Positions 7,822 through 16,286 of a DNA stretch of 64,000 bases are shown here, piece after piece. The notes beneath the pieces are model-generated. The model was not told the DNA's origin. It saw only the letters and a list, made by a program, of their open reading frames with translations, and did not search any database. Both the position numbers and the translations under genes were made by a program. The DNA comes from Oxalobacteraceae bacterium OTU3CAMAD1 (GTDB taxonomy: Bacteria > Pseudomonadota > Gammaproteobacteria > Burkholderiales > Burkholderiaceae_D): NCBI GenBank assembly GCA_024123915.1, contig CP099650.1, positions 1,736,001 through 1,800,000 of the forward strand, in the 5' to 3' direction. Within the stretch, counting starts at the first letter, position 1; every line of letters begins with the position of its first letter.

Positions 7822-8077
7822 GATATCGATCGAAAAAGTGGGCAACTGAAGCGTTGCGTCTTTCGGCTGGGGCCAGGCCGGGTTTGGTTGCGCGTGCGGT
7901 GAATCTGGGCACGGCGGGCAGGAAAAGAATTGCCTTCCTGAATCAAATTATAAAGCGAAACCAGTATGTAAAGGCAAGGTATTTAACATTTCTGTGCGGA
8001 TAAGCCGCTCTATTTCTTGAATAATTGCATAGGCGTCACCAACTTAGGTTCAGATCCAATATCGAAAAGGAATGATG

Positions 8078-8575
8078 ATGACGATTGAGAAAGCAATTCT
8101 GGCCGGCGGCTGTTTTTGGGGCATGCAGGATTTGATCCGCAAAATGCCGGGTGTCGAAAGCACGCGCGTCGGTTATAGCGGCGGCGATGTGCCCAATGCG
8201 ACTTATCGCAATCACGGCACGCATGCCGAGGCGATCGAGATTAATTTTGATCCATCGGTCATCAGCTATCGCAAAATCCTGGAGTTCTTTTTCCAGATTC
8301 ACGATCCAAGCACCGCCAACCGCCAGGGCAACGATGTGGGCATGAGTTATCGTTCCGCCATTTTCTATGTCGACGATCAACAAAAAGCGACAGCCGAGGA
8401 CACCATCGCGGATGTCAACGCGTCCGGTTTGTGGCCCGGCAAAGTGGTGACGGAGCTGGCGCCGGCAGGTCCGTTCTGGGAGGCGGAACCGGAGCATCAG
8501 GATTATCTGGAGCGCATTCCCAACGGTTACACCTGCCATTACATTCGTCCGGACTGGCGACTGCCGAAGCGCTGA
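8078..8575 (+). CDS. msrA: Peptide-methionine (S)-S-oxide reductase
   Basis: Reduces the S-epimer of methionine sulfoxide in proteins, using thioredoxin. The active-site GGCFWG motif lies at the N-terminus, followed by [19 protein letters not shown] and [11 protein letters not shown], all diagnostic of MsrA; length (about 165) is usual. Three ATGs in a row (8072, 8075, 8078) follow AAAAGG; 8078 gives the best spacing. No MsrB is fused or adjacent. The recycling Cys found near the C-terminus of some MsrA proteins is probably replaced by the CHYIRP segment here. Confidence 0.95.
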   Translation: MTIEKAILAGGCFWGMQDLIRKMPGVESTRVGYSGGDVPNATYRNHGTHAEAIEINFDPSVISYRKILEFFFQIHDPSTANRQGNDVGMSYRSAIFYVDDQQKATAEDTIADVNASGLWPGKVVTELAPAGPFWEAEPEHQDYLERIPNGYTCHYIRPDWRLPKR

Positions 8576-8664
8576 AACGGTCTGAACTTCGTTACGCGCA
8601 CGTAAAAGTTATTTGTAAACAACGGCTTGGAAATCGGAAGGTATACGGAAGGCGGCGTTCTCGA

Positions 8665-8706
8665 CTGGTGGATACAGTGCACTCATGCACTTGCGTCCAC
8701 CAGGAG
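8665..8706 (+). promoter_or_regulatory. Hairpin overlapping the Shine-Dalgarno of the DUF1842-like gene
   Basis: CTGGTGGA (8665-8672) pairs perfectly with TCCACCAG (8696-8703), and inside it GTGCA pairs with TGCAC around a CTCA loop. The Shine-Dalgarno AGGAG is 8702-8706, so its first two bases belong to the stem. Folding would hinder ribosome access to the ATG at 8714. Regulation is inferred; the pairing is seen. Confidence 0.5.
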
Positions 8707-8713
8707 AATACAT

Positions 8714-9109
8714 ATGAGTCAATTATTTACCGCCGTTTATGAAGTCAACAGCGCCGTCGATGGCGGCCCGACCCTGCGGCTGAATCTGGTCGTCGATGGT
8801 CGCAACGACAGCGTCGTGGGCCACGTCCAGCTTGATGATTTTTCCGGCGCGGGCAAGGCGATCTCGGTGCGTGGCCATCACGTGGAAATCGACGGCGAGC
8901 AGCCCATGCAGGCTATTGTGCTGGCCGGTACGCCGACGATTTTTCCATGCACCGACGAAGACCCCAGCGCTTTCCAATTGCTGATGGTATTGCCGACCGC
9001 CTGGAAGGATGGTCAGGTTTGTTACAAAATGAGTTTCGGTAAAAACTCGCCCCGCGTTCTGGAAATCCACGACGGTATTGCGCGTGCGGTTTTGCAAGTC
9101 GCGAATTAA
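8714..9109 (+). CDS. DUF1842-like protein of unknown function
   Basis: 131 residues, ATG after CAGGAGAATACAT. It starts SQLFTAVYEVNSAVDGGPTLRLNLVVDGR, which resembles the opening of DUF1842 proteins (GGPTLRLNL), and continues as an all-beta protein (VVGHVQLDDFSGAGKAISVRGHHVEIDG; FQLLMVLPTAWKDGQVCYKMSFG). No signal peptide or membrane segment, so it is probably cytoplasmic. Family assignment is from memory of the motif and is moderate. The long ribosome-binding-site hairpin suggests translational control. Confidence 0.5.
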   Translation: MSQLFTAVYEVNSAVDGGPTLRLNLVVDGRNDSVVGHVQLDDFSGAGKAISVRGHHVEIDGEQPMQAIVLAGTPTIFPCTDEDPSAFQLLMVLPTAWKDGQVCYKMSFGKNSPRVLEIHDGIARAVLQVAN

Positions 9110-9422
9110 GCCGGTTTATATTTATACCCGCTTCACTACCACTTTTTTATCGTGCCAAATTGGTACTCGCCGAATAACAAAATCGTTATTGACGGGTACT
9201 CTATTGCCAGTTTCATGCCCCAATAAAGAAGCGCGCCGCCGGTGTTAGCGTGCGCTCACTATCCATGGCCCGGTTGCCATGTTTCATTCCCCTAAGATTG
9301 TTTTCTATGCGTAACTGGTATTGGAGTGGATGCAATTTTCAAAACCACTTGACTACCAATTCTTTCAGTTTCATCCTGAAAAAAACAAGAAAAGCATAGA
9401 TCACCCACCCGAAGGAGAGATG
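9110..9422 (+). promoter_or_regulatory. Gene-free stretch upstream of chitinase with candidate operator elements
   Basis: 313 bases, AT-richer than the surroundings, with no convincing gene. It holds a near palindrome GTGCCAA-A-TTGGTAC (9152-9166, one mismatch), an inverted repeat AATAAC-N6-GTTATT (9173-9190), and a direct repeat GGTACTC at 9162-9168 and 9195-9201 that flanks the inverted repeat. These could be a terminator for the preceding gene or operators for the chitinase. A possible -35 TTGACT is at 9349, without a convincing -10. Confidence 0.35.
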
Positions 9423-11111
9423 ATGGAACATGCAGTGAAGGGGAATGCGGCCGTGATGGGCCTGATCGCCGGCATGCTGGCGGCTTGTGGCGGGGGCAGC
9501 GATACCCCCGCTTCCGATACATCCAACAAGTTACTGGCGGCGGTGCAGACCGCGGCGGCGGTAGCCGATACTTGTCCGGCCTGGTCCTCCACGGCGATCT
9601 ACACGGTCGACATGTGCGTGACCTACAACGGCGCCGTCTACAAGGCCAAGTGGTGGACGCAGAATAACGTGCCCGGCACGGAACAGTGGGGGCCTTGGGC
9701 TTTGCAAACCACCACGCCAACGCCGACGCCTACTCCGACGCCCACTCCGACGCCGACACCCACTCCCACTCCCACGCCAACACCTACTCCTACGCCGACA
9801 CCCACCCCTATTCCGGGCGGCCGGGAAATCGGCTCCTACTTCGCACAGTGGGGCGTCTATGGCCGCAATTACGAGGTGGCCGACATCCACACCACCAAAA
9901 CGCCGGTCAACGGCGTGCAGACCAGCGTCGCCGACCAGCTCACGTTCATTAACTACGCTTTCGCCAATACCTACGCCAAGAACGGCGGCTATGAATGCGA
10001 CATGGTGACCAAGGCCGAAACCGGCGGGTCGAATCCCAGCTCGCCGGACGCCGGAACCGGCGGCGATGCCTACGCCGATTATCAGCGCTCGCCGGCGCGC
10101 ACCGTCAACGGCCAGGCCGTGCCATGGGATGCCCCGTTGAGCGGCAACTTCCTGCAACTGAAACTGCTCAAGGCCGCGCACCCGAACCTGAAGATCTTCA
10201 TCTCGCTGGGCGGCTGGAGCTGGTCGAAGAACTTCTCGGCGGCCGCCAAGACCGACGCGCTGCGCAAGCAGCTGGCCAAGTCCTGCGTGAAGATGTTTAT
10301 CGCCGGCGACTTGCCGGTCCAGGATGGACGCGGCGGCGCGGGCGCTGCCAAGGGCGTGTTCGACGGCATAGACATCGACTGGGAATACCCGGGCGGCGGC
10401 GGTCAGACCTACAACACCGTCGACACGGTCAACGACAAGCGCAACTTCACCTTGCTCATGGCGGAATTCCGCGCGCAGCTCGACGCGCAGGGCGCCATCG
10501 ACGGCAAGCGCTATGCGCTGACGGCGGCCATCGGCGCGGGCGGCGAGAAAATCGCGCAGACCGAACCGGCGCTGTACGGGCAGTACATGGACTGGGTCAA
10601 TCTGATGACCTACGACTTCCACGGCGGATGGGAAGCGACCACCAACTTCCACGCGCCGCTGTACCACGATCCGGCCGATCCATCGACCGGCAATCTGGCC
10701 AAGTACAACAGCCACGATTCGATCACCGCGCTGGTGGCCGCCGGTATGCCGCGCAATAAGATCCTGCTCGGCGTGCCGTTCTACGGACGCGGATGGAAAG
10801 GTGTGGCGGCGGGCCCGAACGGCAACGGCCTGTATCAAAGCACAGGCGGCCCCGCGACCGGCGCCTATGAGGCCGGGATCGACGACTACAAGGTGTTGAT
10901 TAACAAAACCGGATCGCGCTGGTATCATCCGGTGACGAAACAGCTGTACCTCTACACCGGCAGCGGTGAGTGGTGGAGCTATGACGACCCCACCGTGATC
11001 GCGACCAAGATGCAGTACGTTCGCGATCAAAACCTGCGCGGCGCCTTCTCCTGGGAATTGGACGGCGACGCCAACGGCGCCCTGACCAACGCCGTCTGGA
11101 TAGGAAGATAA
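9423..11111 (+). CDS. GH18 chitinase, lipoprotein with N-terminal chitin-binding module
   Basis: 562 residues, start at the second of two ATGs after GAAGGAG. A signal peptide ends in LAAC, giving a lipoprotein. Next comes a CBM5/12-like module (CPAWSSTAIYTVDMCVTYNGAVYKAKWW...QWGPW), then 16 Thr-Pro dipeptides as linker, then the GH18 barrel from about residue 140: ISLGGWSWS, the catalytic DGIDIDWEYP with the terminal Glu as acid/base, NLMTYDFHGGW, and FSWELDGD near the end. It hydrolyses beta-1,4-linked N-acetylglucosamine chains. Lipidation implies cell-surface or periplasmic anchoring instead of free secretion. The JmjC/cupin gene follows three bases later. Confidence 0.93.
   Translation: MEHAVKGNAAVMGLIAGMLAACGGGSDTPASDTSNKLLAAVQTAAAVADTCPAWSSTAIYTVDMCVTYNGAVYKAKWWTQNNVPGTEQWGPWALQTTTPTPTPTPTPTPTPTPTPTPTPTPTPTPTPTPIPGGREIGSYFAQWGVYGRNYEVADIHTTKTPVNGVQTSVADQLTFINYAFANTYAKNGGYECDMVTKAETGGSNPSSPDAGTGGDAYADYQRSPARTVNGQAVPWDAPLSGNFLQLKLLKAAHPNLKIFISLGGWSWSKNFSAAAKTDALRKQLAKSCVKMFIAGDLPVQDGRGGAGAAKGVFDGIDIDWEYPGGGGQTYNTVDTVNDKRNFTLLMAEFRAQLDAQGAIDGKRYALTAAIGAGGEKIAQTEPALYGQYMDWVNLMTYDFHGGWEATTNFHAPLYHDPADPSTGNLAKYNSHDSITALVAAGMPRNKILLGVPFYGRGWKGVAAGPNGNGLYQSTGGPATGAYEAGIDDYKVLINKTGSRWYHPVTKQLYLYTGSGEWWSYDDPTVIATKMQYVRDQNLRGAFSWELDGDANGALTNAVWIGR
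9714..9809 (+). repeat. Hexanucleotide repeats coding for the (Thr-Pro)16 linker
   Basis: Sixteen ACN-CCN units in frame between the binding module and the catalytic domain of the chitinase. Third-base variation shows it is not a freshly expanded array. Length changes would be in frame and alter only linker length. Confidence 0.9.
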
Positions 11112-11114
11112 GCG

Positions 11115-12131
11115 ATGACGCGCCATGCCACCGTTGCACCTGTAGCTGTCAACGACGCATGGCGCACCTGGATCGCCGAGAACCTGATGCTGGGCGGCCG
11201 GCCGGAAGGCCTGGTCGGTGTTTTGATCCAGTCCGGCATCAGCGAGCAGGATGCGCTGGCGGAGGTCGATGCCGCGCTGCGCAGCCCTTACCTCAAGGGG
11301 GCGTCGCGCTTGCACAACCGGCTGGCGAAGCGCGACTGGGTGCTGGGCATCCAGTCGCGATTGAACCGTCTGGCGCCGACCGAGGTGCCGCGCCGCGAGC
11401 GCCTGTCCGGCGATGCCTTCCTCGAAGAGCATTACCGCCGCAACCAGCCGGTGATCATCACCGGCATGCTGGACGACTGCGTCGCCCGCACCAAGTGGAC
11501 CCTGGATTATTTGAGCGATCATCTGGGCGAGCGCGAAGTCGAGGTGCAGTTCGGCCGCGAGGCCGATCCGAACTACGAACTGAACAGCCAGGCGCACAAG
11601 CGCCGCATGCCTTTTGGCGAGTACGTGGAACTGGTGCGCGCCGGCGGCCGCACCAACGATTTCTACATGACCGCCAATAACGACGAGAGCAACCGCGAGG
11701 CGCTGCGCGGGCTGATGGACGATCTGCCGCCGTTGGCCGAGTATTTGAACGAGGAGCGGCGCGGCTTTTTCTGGTTTGGGCCGGCCGGCACGCTGACGCC
11801 GTTTCATCACGACCTGACCAACAACTTCATGATGCAGATCGCGGGCCGCAAGCGCGTACGCCTGATCGCGCCCTGCGATATTCCCTATCTCTACAACCAG
11901 CGGCACTGCTTCACGCCGATCGACGGGCGGGACATCGACGTGCGCCGCTTCCCCATGATGGCGAATGTGCCGGTGATCGACTGCGTGCTGGAACCGGGAG
12001 AGATCCTGTTCCTGCCGGTCGGCTGGTGGCATTTTGTCGAGGCGCTCGATATCACCATCACCATCTCCACCACCCATTTCAGGTGGGATAACGACTTCTA
12101 TTCGGACTACCCGGGCAATCACGACTTCTGA
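11115..12131 (+). CDS. JmjC/cupin-like (cupin_8) 2-oxoglutarate/Fe(II) oxygenase
   Basis: 338 residues. Residues about 85-330 form a cupin_8/JmjC-type oxygenase: QPVIITGMLDDC at the entry, TPFHHDLTNNFMMQIAGRKRVRLIAP with the iron-binding H-x-D, and LPVGWWHFVEALDITITIS supplying the distal His. The N-terminal 80 residues are helical (QSGISEQDALAEVDAALRSPYLKGA), as in bacterial homologues. Such enzymes hydroxylate protein or small-molecule substrates; the target is unknown. The start is three bases after the chitinase stop, so the two are co-transcribed. Confidence 0.75.
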   Translation: MTRHATVAPVAVNDAWRTWIAENLMLGGRPEGLVGVLIQSGISEQDALAEVDAALRSPYLKGASRLHNRLAKRDWVLGIQSRLNRLAPTEVPRRERLSGDAFLEEHYRRNQPVIITGMLDDCVARTKWTLDYLSDHLGEREVEVQFGREADPNYELNSQAHKRRMPFGEYVELVRAGGRTNDFYMTANNDESNREALRGLMDDLPPLAEYLNEERRGFFWFGPAGTLTPFHHDLTNNFMMQIAGRKRVRLIAPCDIPYLYNQRHCFTPIDGRDIDVRRFPMMANVPVIDCVLEPGEILFLPVGWWHFVEALDITITISTTHFRWDNDFYSDYPGNHDF

Positions 12132-12191
12132 TCCGAACATCGGGATCGATTACAATCGTGTGGCCGACAGTAGACCGCAAGCGAGGCCGCC

Positions 12192-12941
12192 ATGCCCATG
12201 CACTACCTGCGGGCCTTGACCGGTCCGCACCGCACCGATATCAGCAACCGCCGCCTTGGCCGCGCGCTGGCCTTCGTGGCCGGCGCGGTCAACGCCGGCG
12301 GTTTCTTCGCGGTGGGGCAATACACCTCCCACATGTCGGGCATCGTCTCGGCGCTGGCCGACAACGCCGCGCTGGGCGACATGGCGCTGCTGCTGGCGGG
12401 GACGATATCGCTGTTCTCCTTCTTCCTTGGCGCGGCCACCTCCGCGATCCTGATCAACTGGGGCCGCCGCCGGGGCGCGCATAGCCGCTACGCGCTGCCG
12501 CTGATGCTGGAGGCGGCGTTGCTGCTGGCCTTTGGCCTGCTGGGCAGCAGGCTGGCGGAGCACGGCCATCTCACCGCCATCGTGGCACTGCTTTGTTTTG
12601 TGATGGGACTGCAGAATGCCATCGTCACCAAGGTGTCGCGCGCCGAGATCCGCACCACCCACGTCACCGGGCTGGTGACCGATATCGGCATCGAACTGGG
12701 TAAACTGTTTTACTGGAACCTGGGGCAGGTTGGCGGAGATGGCGCTGCGCCGGACAAGGTGGTGGCGGATCGCAATCGGTTATCCTTGCTATGTTCCTTG
12801 CTGGGCGCTTTCCTGCTTGGCGGCCTGCTTGGTGCGTTCGGCTTCAAATTATTGGGCTTCCTCGCCACCGTCCCGCTGGCGCTGGCGGTGCTGTCGTTCG
12901 CCATCATTCCTATTTTCGACGACTTTTACAACACGTATTGA
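12192..12941 (+). CDS. YoaK/DUF1275 family membrane protein
   Basis: 249 residues with about six hydrophobic helices. The family signature is clear: AFVAGAVNAGGFFAVGQYTSHMSGIVS at the N-terminus, GLQNAIVTKVSRAEIRTTHVTGLVTDIGIELGK in the middle. Inner-membrane protein; function in the cell not established, though members have been proposed as transporters. ATG at 12192 or 12198. Followed eight bases later by a GNAT gene, so both may share a transcript. Confidence 0.88.
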   Translation: MPMHYLRALTGPHRTDISNRRLGRALAFVAGAVNAGGFFAVGQYTSHMSGIVSALADNAALGDMALLLAGTISLFSFFLGAATSAILINWGRRRGAHSRYALPLMLEAALLLAFGLLGSRLAEHGHLTAIVALLCFVMGLQNAIVTKVSRAEIRTTHVTGLVTDIGIELGKLFYWNLGQVGGDGAAPDKVVADRNRLSLLCSLLGAFLLGGLLGAFGFKLLGFLATVPLALAVLSFAIIPIFDDFYNTY

Positions 12942-12948
12942 CTTAAAG

Positions 12949-13434
12949 ATGATCAGACCCGCGACACCGGACGATGCTTCCGCCATCGTCGATATCTACA
13001 ACCATTACGTCGCCACCACCGTGATCAGTTTTGAAGAGCGCCCGGTTACTCCGGACGAAATGGCCGGCCGCATCCGCGACGTGACAGCGGCCTTGCCCTG
13101 GCTGGTGTACGAGTCCGAGGGCGCTGTGGTGGGCTATGCCTACGCGACCAAATGGCGCGTGCGCAGCGCCTACCGCTATTCGGCGGAGACCAGCGTGTAC
13201 GTGGCGCCGGGGCAGGGCGGCAAGGGCATCGGATCGGCGTTGTACAAAACCCTGTTGGAGGAACTGCGCGCGCGCGAAATCCACATGGCCATCGGCGGTA
13301 TCGCGCAGCCCAATCCCGCCAGCGTGGCCTTGCACGAGCGCCTCGGCTTCGAGAAAGTGGCCCATTTCAAGCAGGTGGGCCGCAAATTCGACCGCTGGAT
13401 CGACATGGGTTACTGGGAGCTGCAACTGGGCTAG
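12949..13434 (+). CDS. GNAT acetyltransferase, phosphinothricin acetyltransferase-like
   Basis: 161 residues starting MIRPATPDDASAIVDIYNHYVATTVISFEE, the typical opening of Pat/Bar-type GNATs. The acetyl-CoA loop is GQGGKGIGSALY, and GGIAQPNPASVALHERLGFEKVAHFKQVGRKFDRWIDMGYWE is characteristic of the phosphinothricin/methionine-sulfone acetyltransferase group (MddA/YncA-like). Likely substrates are methionine derivatives or amino-acid analogues; not proven. Adjacent to the DUF1275 gene. Confidence 0.85.
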   Translation: MIRPATPDDASAIVDIYNHYVATTVISFEERPVTPDEMAGRIRDVTAALPWLVYESEGAVVGYAYATKWRVRSAYRYSAETSVYVAPGQGGKGIGSALYKTLLEELRAREIHMAIGGIAQPNPASVALHERLGFEKVAHFKQVGRKFDRWIDMGYWELQLG

Positions 13435-13549
13435 GCATAGTTTGGATGCCCCCGGCGTTGACCCGCTGTTGGCGGCGCATCGTGCGTCGGGCCCGTCCAA
13501 AAGTTGATATGATGTGGCTTTGTTAATACCGGGTTCGCCCGCAGCCATC

Positions 13550-15790
13550 ATGCCACAGGCCAGCACCGACACCGACTTGACGACATGTGACAGCGAGCCG
13601 ATACGCACGCCCGGCAGCATTCAGCCGCACGGCTTTCTGCTGGCGCTCTCGCCGCAGCTCGAGGTGCTGCAGGTCAGCGACAATCTCGCCGATTTCACCG
13701 GCATTCCTCCCGAGAAGGCGCTCGGCCGCCCGCTGACGGACGTCATCGGCGCCCGCAGCGCGCAGGCGCTGCAGCAAAGCCTGAGCGGCGGCCAGTTGCG
13801 CGAGCGTCCGGCCTATATCGCCACGGTCGGCCTGGAGGGGGAGCCGTTCGACGTGTTGGCCCACGCCTACGACAATTTGCTGGTGCTCGAATTCGAGCGC
13901 GCGCGCGGCACCATCGACGCCGGCATCCAGCAGTTGTATCCACTGGTCGGGGATTTCCTCAACAAGATCAGCGACGCCGATACCATCGTCGAATTGTGCC
14001 AGCTGGCCGCCAGCGAGATCAGCGCGCTGACCGGTTTCGGCCGGGTGCTGGTTTACAGCTTCGACGAGGAAGGCCACGGCAACGTGCTGGCCGAATCCAT
14101 CGGCGAGGGTTACGACGGCTATCTTGGCCAGCGCTTCCCCGCTAGCGACATTCCGCGCCAGGCGCGTGAGCTGTATCTGGCCAACCGCATCCGCCTGATC
14201 CAGGATGCCGACTACCAGCCGGCGCGGCTGGTGCCTCCCGAGAACCCGCTGACCGGCAAACCCAACGACCTGTCGTTCGCGTCGCTGCGCAGCGTCTCGC
14301 CGATTCACCTGCAATACATGCGCAACATGGGAACGTTGGCGTCGATGTCGGTGTCGCTGATCGTCAAGGACAAGCTGTGGGGCCTGATTTCCTGCCACCA
14401 TGAGCAACCGCGCCACCTTAGTTTCCACCAGCGCAGCGTGTGCGAGCAGTTGGGCCAAATCCTGGCGCTGCGCATCCGCAACCGCGCGGACGCCGACCAG
14501 CTGCAGTTCCGGCTGGAGGTGCGGCGCGTGATGGTCAATCTGCTGGGCGGGCTGACGCAGGGGGCGGACTTCATCGAAAACCTGCGCAGCGTGCTGCCCG
14601 AGCTGCTGCGCTTCGCGCGCGCCGGCGGGGTCGCCATCGTGGTCGACGACCGCTTGATCAGCTACGGCCACACCCCGGACGACGAGCAGATACGCGGCCT
14701 GGTGGACTGGCTCAGCGCCAATGTGCACGAGGACCTGTTCCACAGCGACCGCCTGGGCACCGTCTATCCGGCGGCGGCGGCCTACACCGCCTCCGCCAGC
14801 GGTTTGATGGCGATGCCGATCTCGCGCATCCACCAGCACTACCTGCTGTGGTTCCGTCCCGAGGTGGTGTATTCGATCGACTGGGCCGGCCGCCCGGAAA
14901 AAATGGAAAAAACCCCAGGCATGCTGTCGCCGCGCACCAGCTTCGCCAGCTGGCGCGAGGCGATCCACGGCACCTCCGCGCCGTGGCACGAGGGCGAACT
15001 GGAACTGGCGCTGGAATTTCGCACCGCGCTGCTGGGTATCGCGCTCGAACGCGCCGAGCAGATGGCCGATCTGGCTGAGGAACTGGGCCGCGCCAACAAG
15101 GAGTTGGAGGCGTTCTCGTATTCGGTGTCGCACGACTTGCGCGCGCCGCTGCGCCACATCGTCGGCTTTTCCGATCTGCTGATGGAGACCGCCGGCAGCG
15201 ACAATCCGGAACGGCGCCAGCGCTTCCTGGTCAACATCAAGGAATCGGCGCGGCTGGCCGGCAAGCTGGTGGACGATCTGCTCAGTTTTTCGCAGATGGG
15301 CCGCGCCGCCTTGCGGCCCGTGCGCGTGCGCATGGACGATCTGGTACGTGGTTGCATCGACAAGCTGGCCCCGGACACGCCGGCGCGCCGCATCGATTGG
15401 CAAGTGTCGCAACTGCCGGTGATCGTCGCCGATCCGTCGTTCCTGCAGCTGGCGTTGTACAATCTGCTTTCCAACGCCGTCAAGTTCACCGCGCAGAGCG
15501 ATCCGGCCGTCATACGCATCACCAGCGAGCAGCTACCCGAGGAAACCGTGTTTCACGTCGCCGACAATGGCGTCGGCTTCAACATGGATTACGCGCACAA
15601 GCTGTTTGGCGTCTTCCAGCGGCTGCACCGCATGGAGGACTTCCAGGGAACGGGCATCGGCCTGGCGAATGTACGGCGTATCGTTGAGCGCCATGGGGGC
15701 CGCGTTTGGGCGCGGTCGGCGCCGGGCGAGGGAGCGACGTTCTCCTTTGCCATACCGACGAATACCAATACAAATACCGATAAAGTTTGA
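13550..15790 (+). CDS. bphP: Bacteriophytochrome sensor histidine kinase
   Basis: 746 residues. PAS-2 domain with biliverdin-binding Cys13 (TTCDSEPIRTPGSIQPHGFLL), GAF domain with the PASDIP motif at residues 197-202, PHY domain about 320-500, then a histidine kinase with His528 in SVSHDLRAPLRH and an HATPase domain (NLLSNAVKFT; VADNGVGF; GTGIGLANVRRI). It senses red/far-red light through biliverdin IXalpha. The ATG at 13550 places Cys13 where the family has it; an upstream GTG at 13514 is less likely. A response-regulator gene follows after three bases, and a biliverdin-producing heme oxygenase lies 2.2 kb away. Confidence 0.95.
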   Translation: MPQASTDTDLTTCDSEPIRTPGSIQPHGFLLALSPQLEVLQVSDNLADFTGIPPEKALGRPLTDVIGARSAQALQQSLSGGQLRERPAYIATVGLEGEPFDVLAHAYDNLLVLEFERARGTIDAGIQQLYPLVGDFLNKISDADTIVELCQLAASEISALTGFGRVLVYSFDEEGHGNVLAESIGEGYDGYLGQRFPASDIPRQARELYLANRIRLIQDADYQPARLVPPENPLTGKPNDLSFASLRSVSPIHLQYMRNMGTLASMSVSLIVKDKLWGLISCHHEQPRHLSFHQRSVCEQLGQILALRIRNRADADQLQFRLEVRRVMVNLLGGLTQGADFIENLRSVLPELLRFARAGGVAIVVDDRLISYGHTPDDEQIRGLVDWLSANVHEDLFHSDRLGTVYPAAAAYTASASGLMAMPISRIHQHYLLWFRPEVVYSIDWAGRPEKMEKTPGMLSPRTSFASWREAIHGTSAPWHEGELELALEFRTALLGIALERAEQMADLAEELGRANKELEAFSYSVSHDLRAPLRHIVGFSDLLMETAGSDNPERRQRFLVNIKESARLAGKLVDDLLSFSQMGRAALRPVRVRMDDLVRGCIDKLAPDTPARRIDWQVSQLPVIVADPSFLQLALYNLLSNAVKFTAQSDPAVIRITSEQLPEETVFHVADNGVGFNMDYAHKLFGVFQRLHRMEDFQGTGIGLANVRRIVERHGGRVWARSAPGEGATFSFAIPTNTNTNTDKV

Positions 15791-15793
15791 GGC

Positions 15794-16255
15794 ATGCCTA
15801 TGTTAAAGCCTATCCTGCTGGTTGAAGACAACCCTCATGATCTGGAGCTGACGCTGATTGCGCTGGAACGCAGCCAATTGGCCAATGAAGTGATCGTCGT
15901 GCGCGATGGCGCCGATGCACTCGATTATCTGCATGCGCGCGGCAGCTTCGCCAACCGCGAGCAGGGCAACCCCGCCGTGGTGCTGCTGGACCTGAAACTG
16001 CCCAAGGTCGACGGCCTGGAAGTGCTGGCCGAGATCCGTGGCATCGCCACGCTGAAAAGCATCCCCGTGGTGATGTTGACGTCCTCCCGCGAAGAGCAGG
16101 ACCTGATCCGCAGCTATGAGCTGGGCGTGAACGCCTATGTGGTCAAGCCGGTCGATTTCCAGGAATTCGTGCGGGCGATCGCCGACCTGGGGATATTCTG
16201 GGCAGTGCTCAACGAGCCGCCGCCGGGGTCGCACCGCTACGTCAAGCCGCAGTAG
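15794..16255 (+). CDS. Rcp1-like response regulator, partner of the phytochrome
   Basis: 153 residues, receiver domain only: acidic residues E11-D12 in LLVEDNPHD, phosphoacceptor D66 in VVLLDLKLPKVDG, switch Thr in VVMLTSSREEQD and Lys in YVVKPVDF. The ALDYLHARGSFANRE loop and the C-terminal FWAVLNEPP are typical of the Rcp1/phytochrome-linked subgroup. Its start is three bases after the phytochrome stop, so it is almost certainly the phosphoryl acceptor of that kinase. No output domain. Confidence 0.93.
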   Translation: MPMLKPILLVEDNPHDLELTLIALERSQLANEVIVVRDGADALDYLHARGSFANREQGNPAVVLLDLKLPKVDGLEVLAEIRGIATLKSIPVVMLTSSREEQDLIRSYELGVNAYVVKPVDFQEFVRAIADLGIFWAVLNEPPPGSHRYVKPQ

Positions 16256-16286
16256 TTAAGCTGCGGTAGTTAAGCCGCAGTAGTCG
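16247..16286. repeat. Tandem 14-bp repeats forming alternating hairpins at convergent gene ends
   Basis: Units CCGCAGTAGTTAAG (16247-16260), CTGCGGTAGTTAAG (16261-16274) and CCGCAGTAGTCG (16275-16286). Because CCGCAG and CTGCGG are complementary, the middle unit can pair with either neighbour. The array spans the last codons and stops of both convergent genes and may act as a weak bidirectional terminator. Confidence 0.7.

Noticed and set aside
8613..8647. Promoter TTGTAA/TATACG upstream of the DUF1842-like gene
   Set aside because: The spacing is 23 bases, too long for a sigma-70 promoter.
9714..9809. Phase-variable repeat tract in the chitinase
   Set aside because: Units are six bases, so slippage stays in frame, and third-base diversity shows the tract is not a uniform hypermutable array.
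9531..12140. 869-codon open frame on the minus strand opposite chitinase and cupin genes
   Set aside because: It mirrors two well-supported plus-strand genes; composition (Arg/Gly/His/Val-rich, no domains) is that of an antisense frame in GC-rich DNA.
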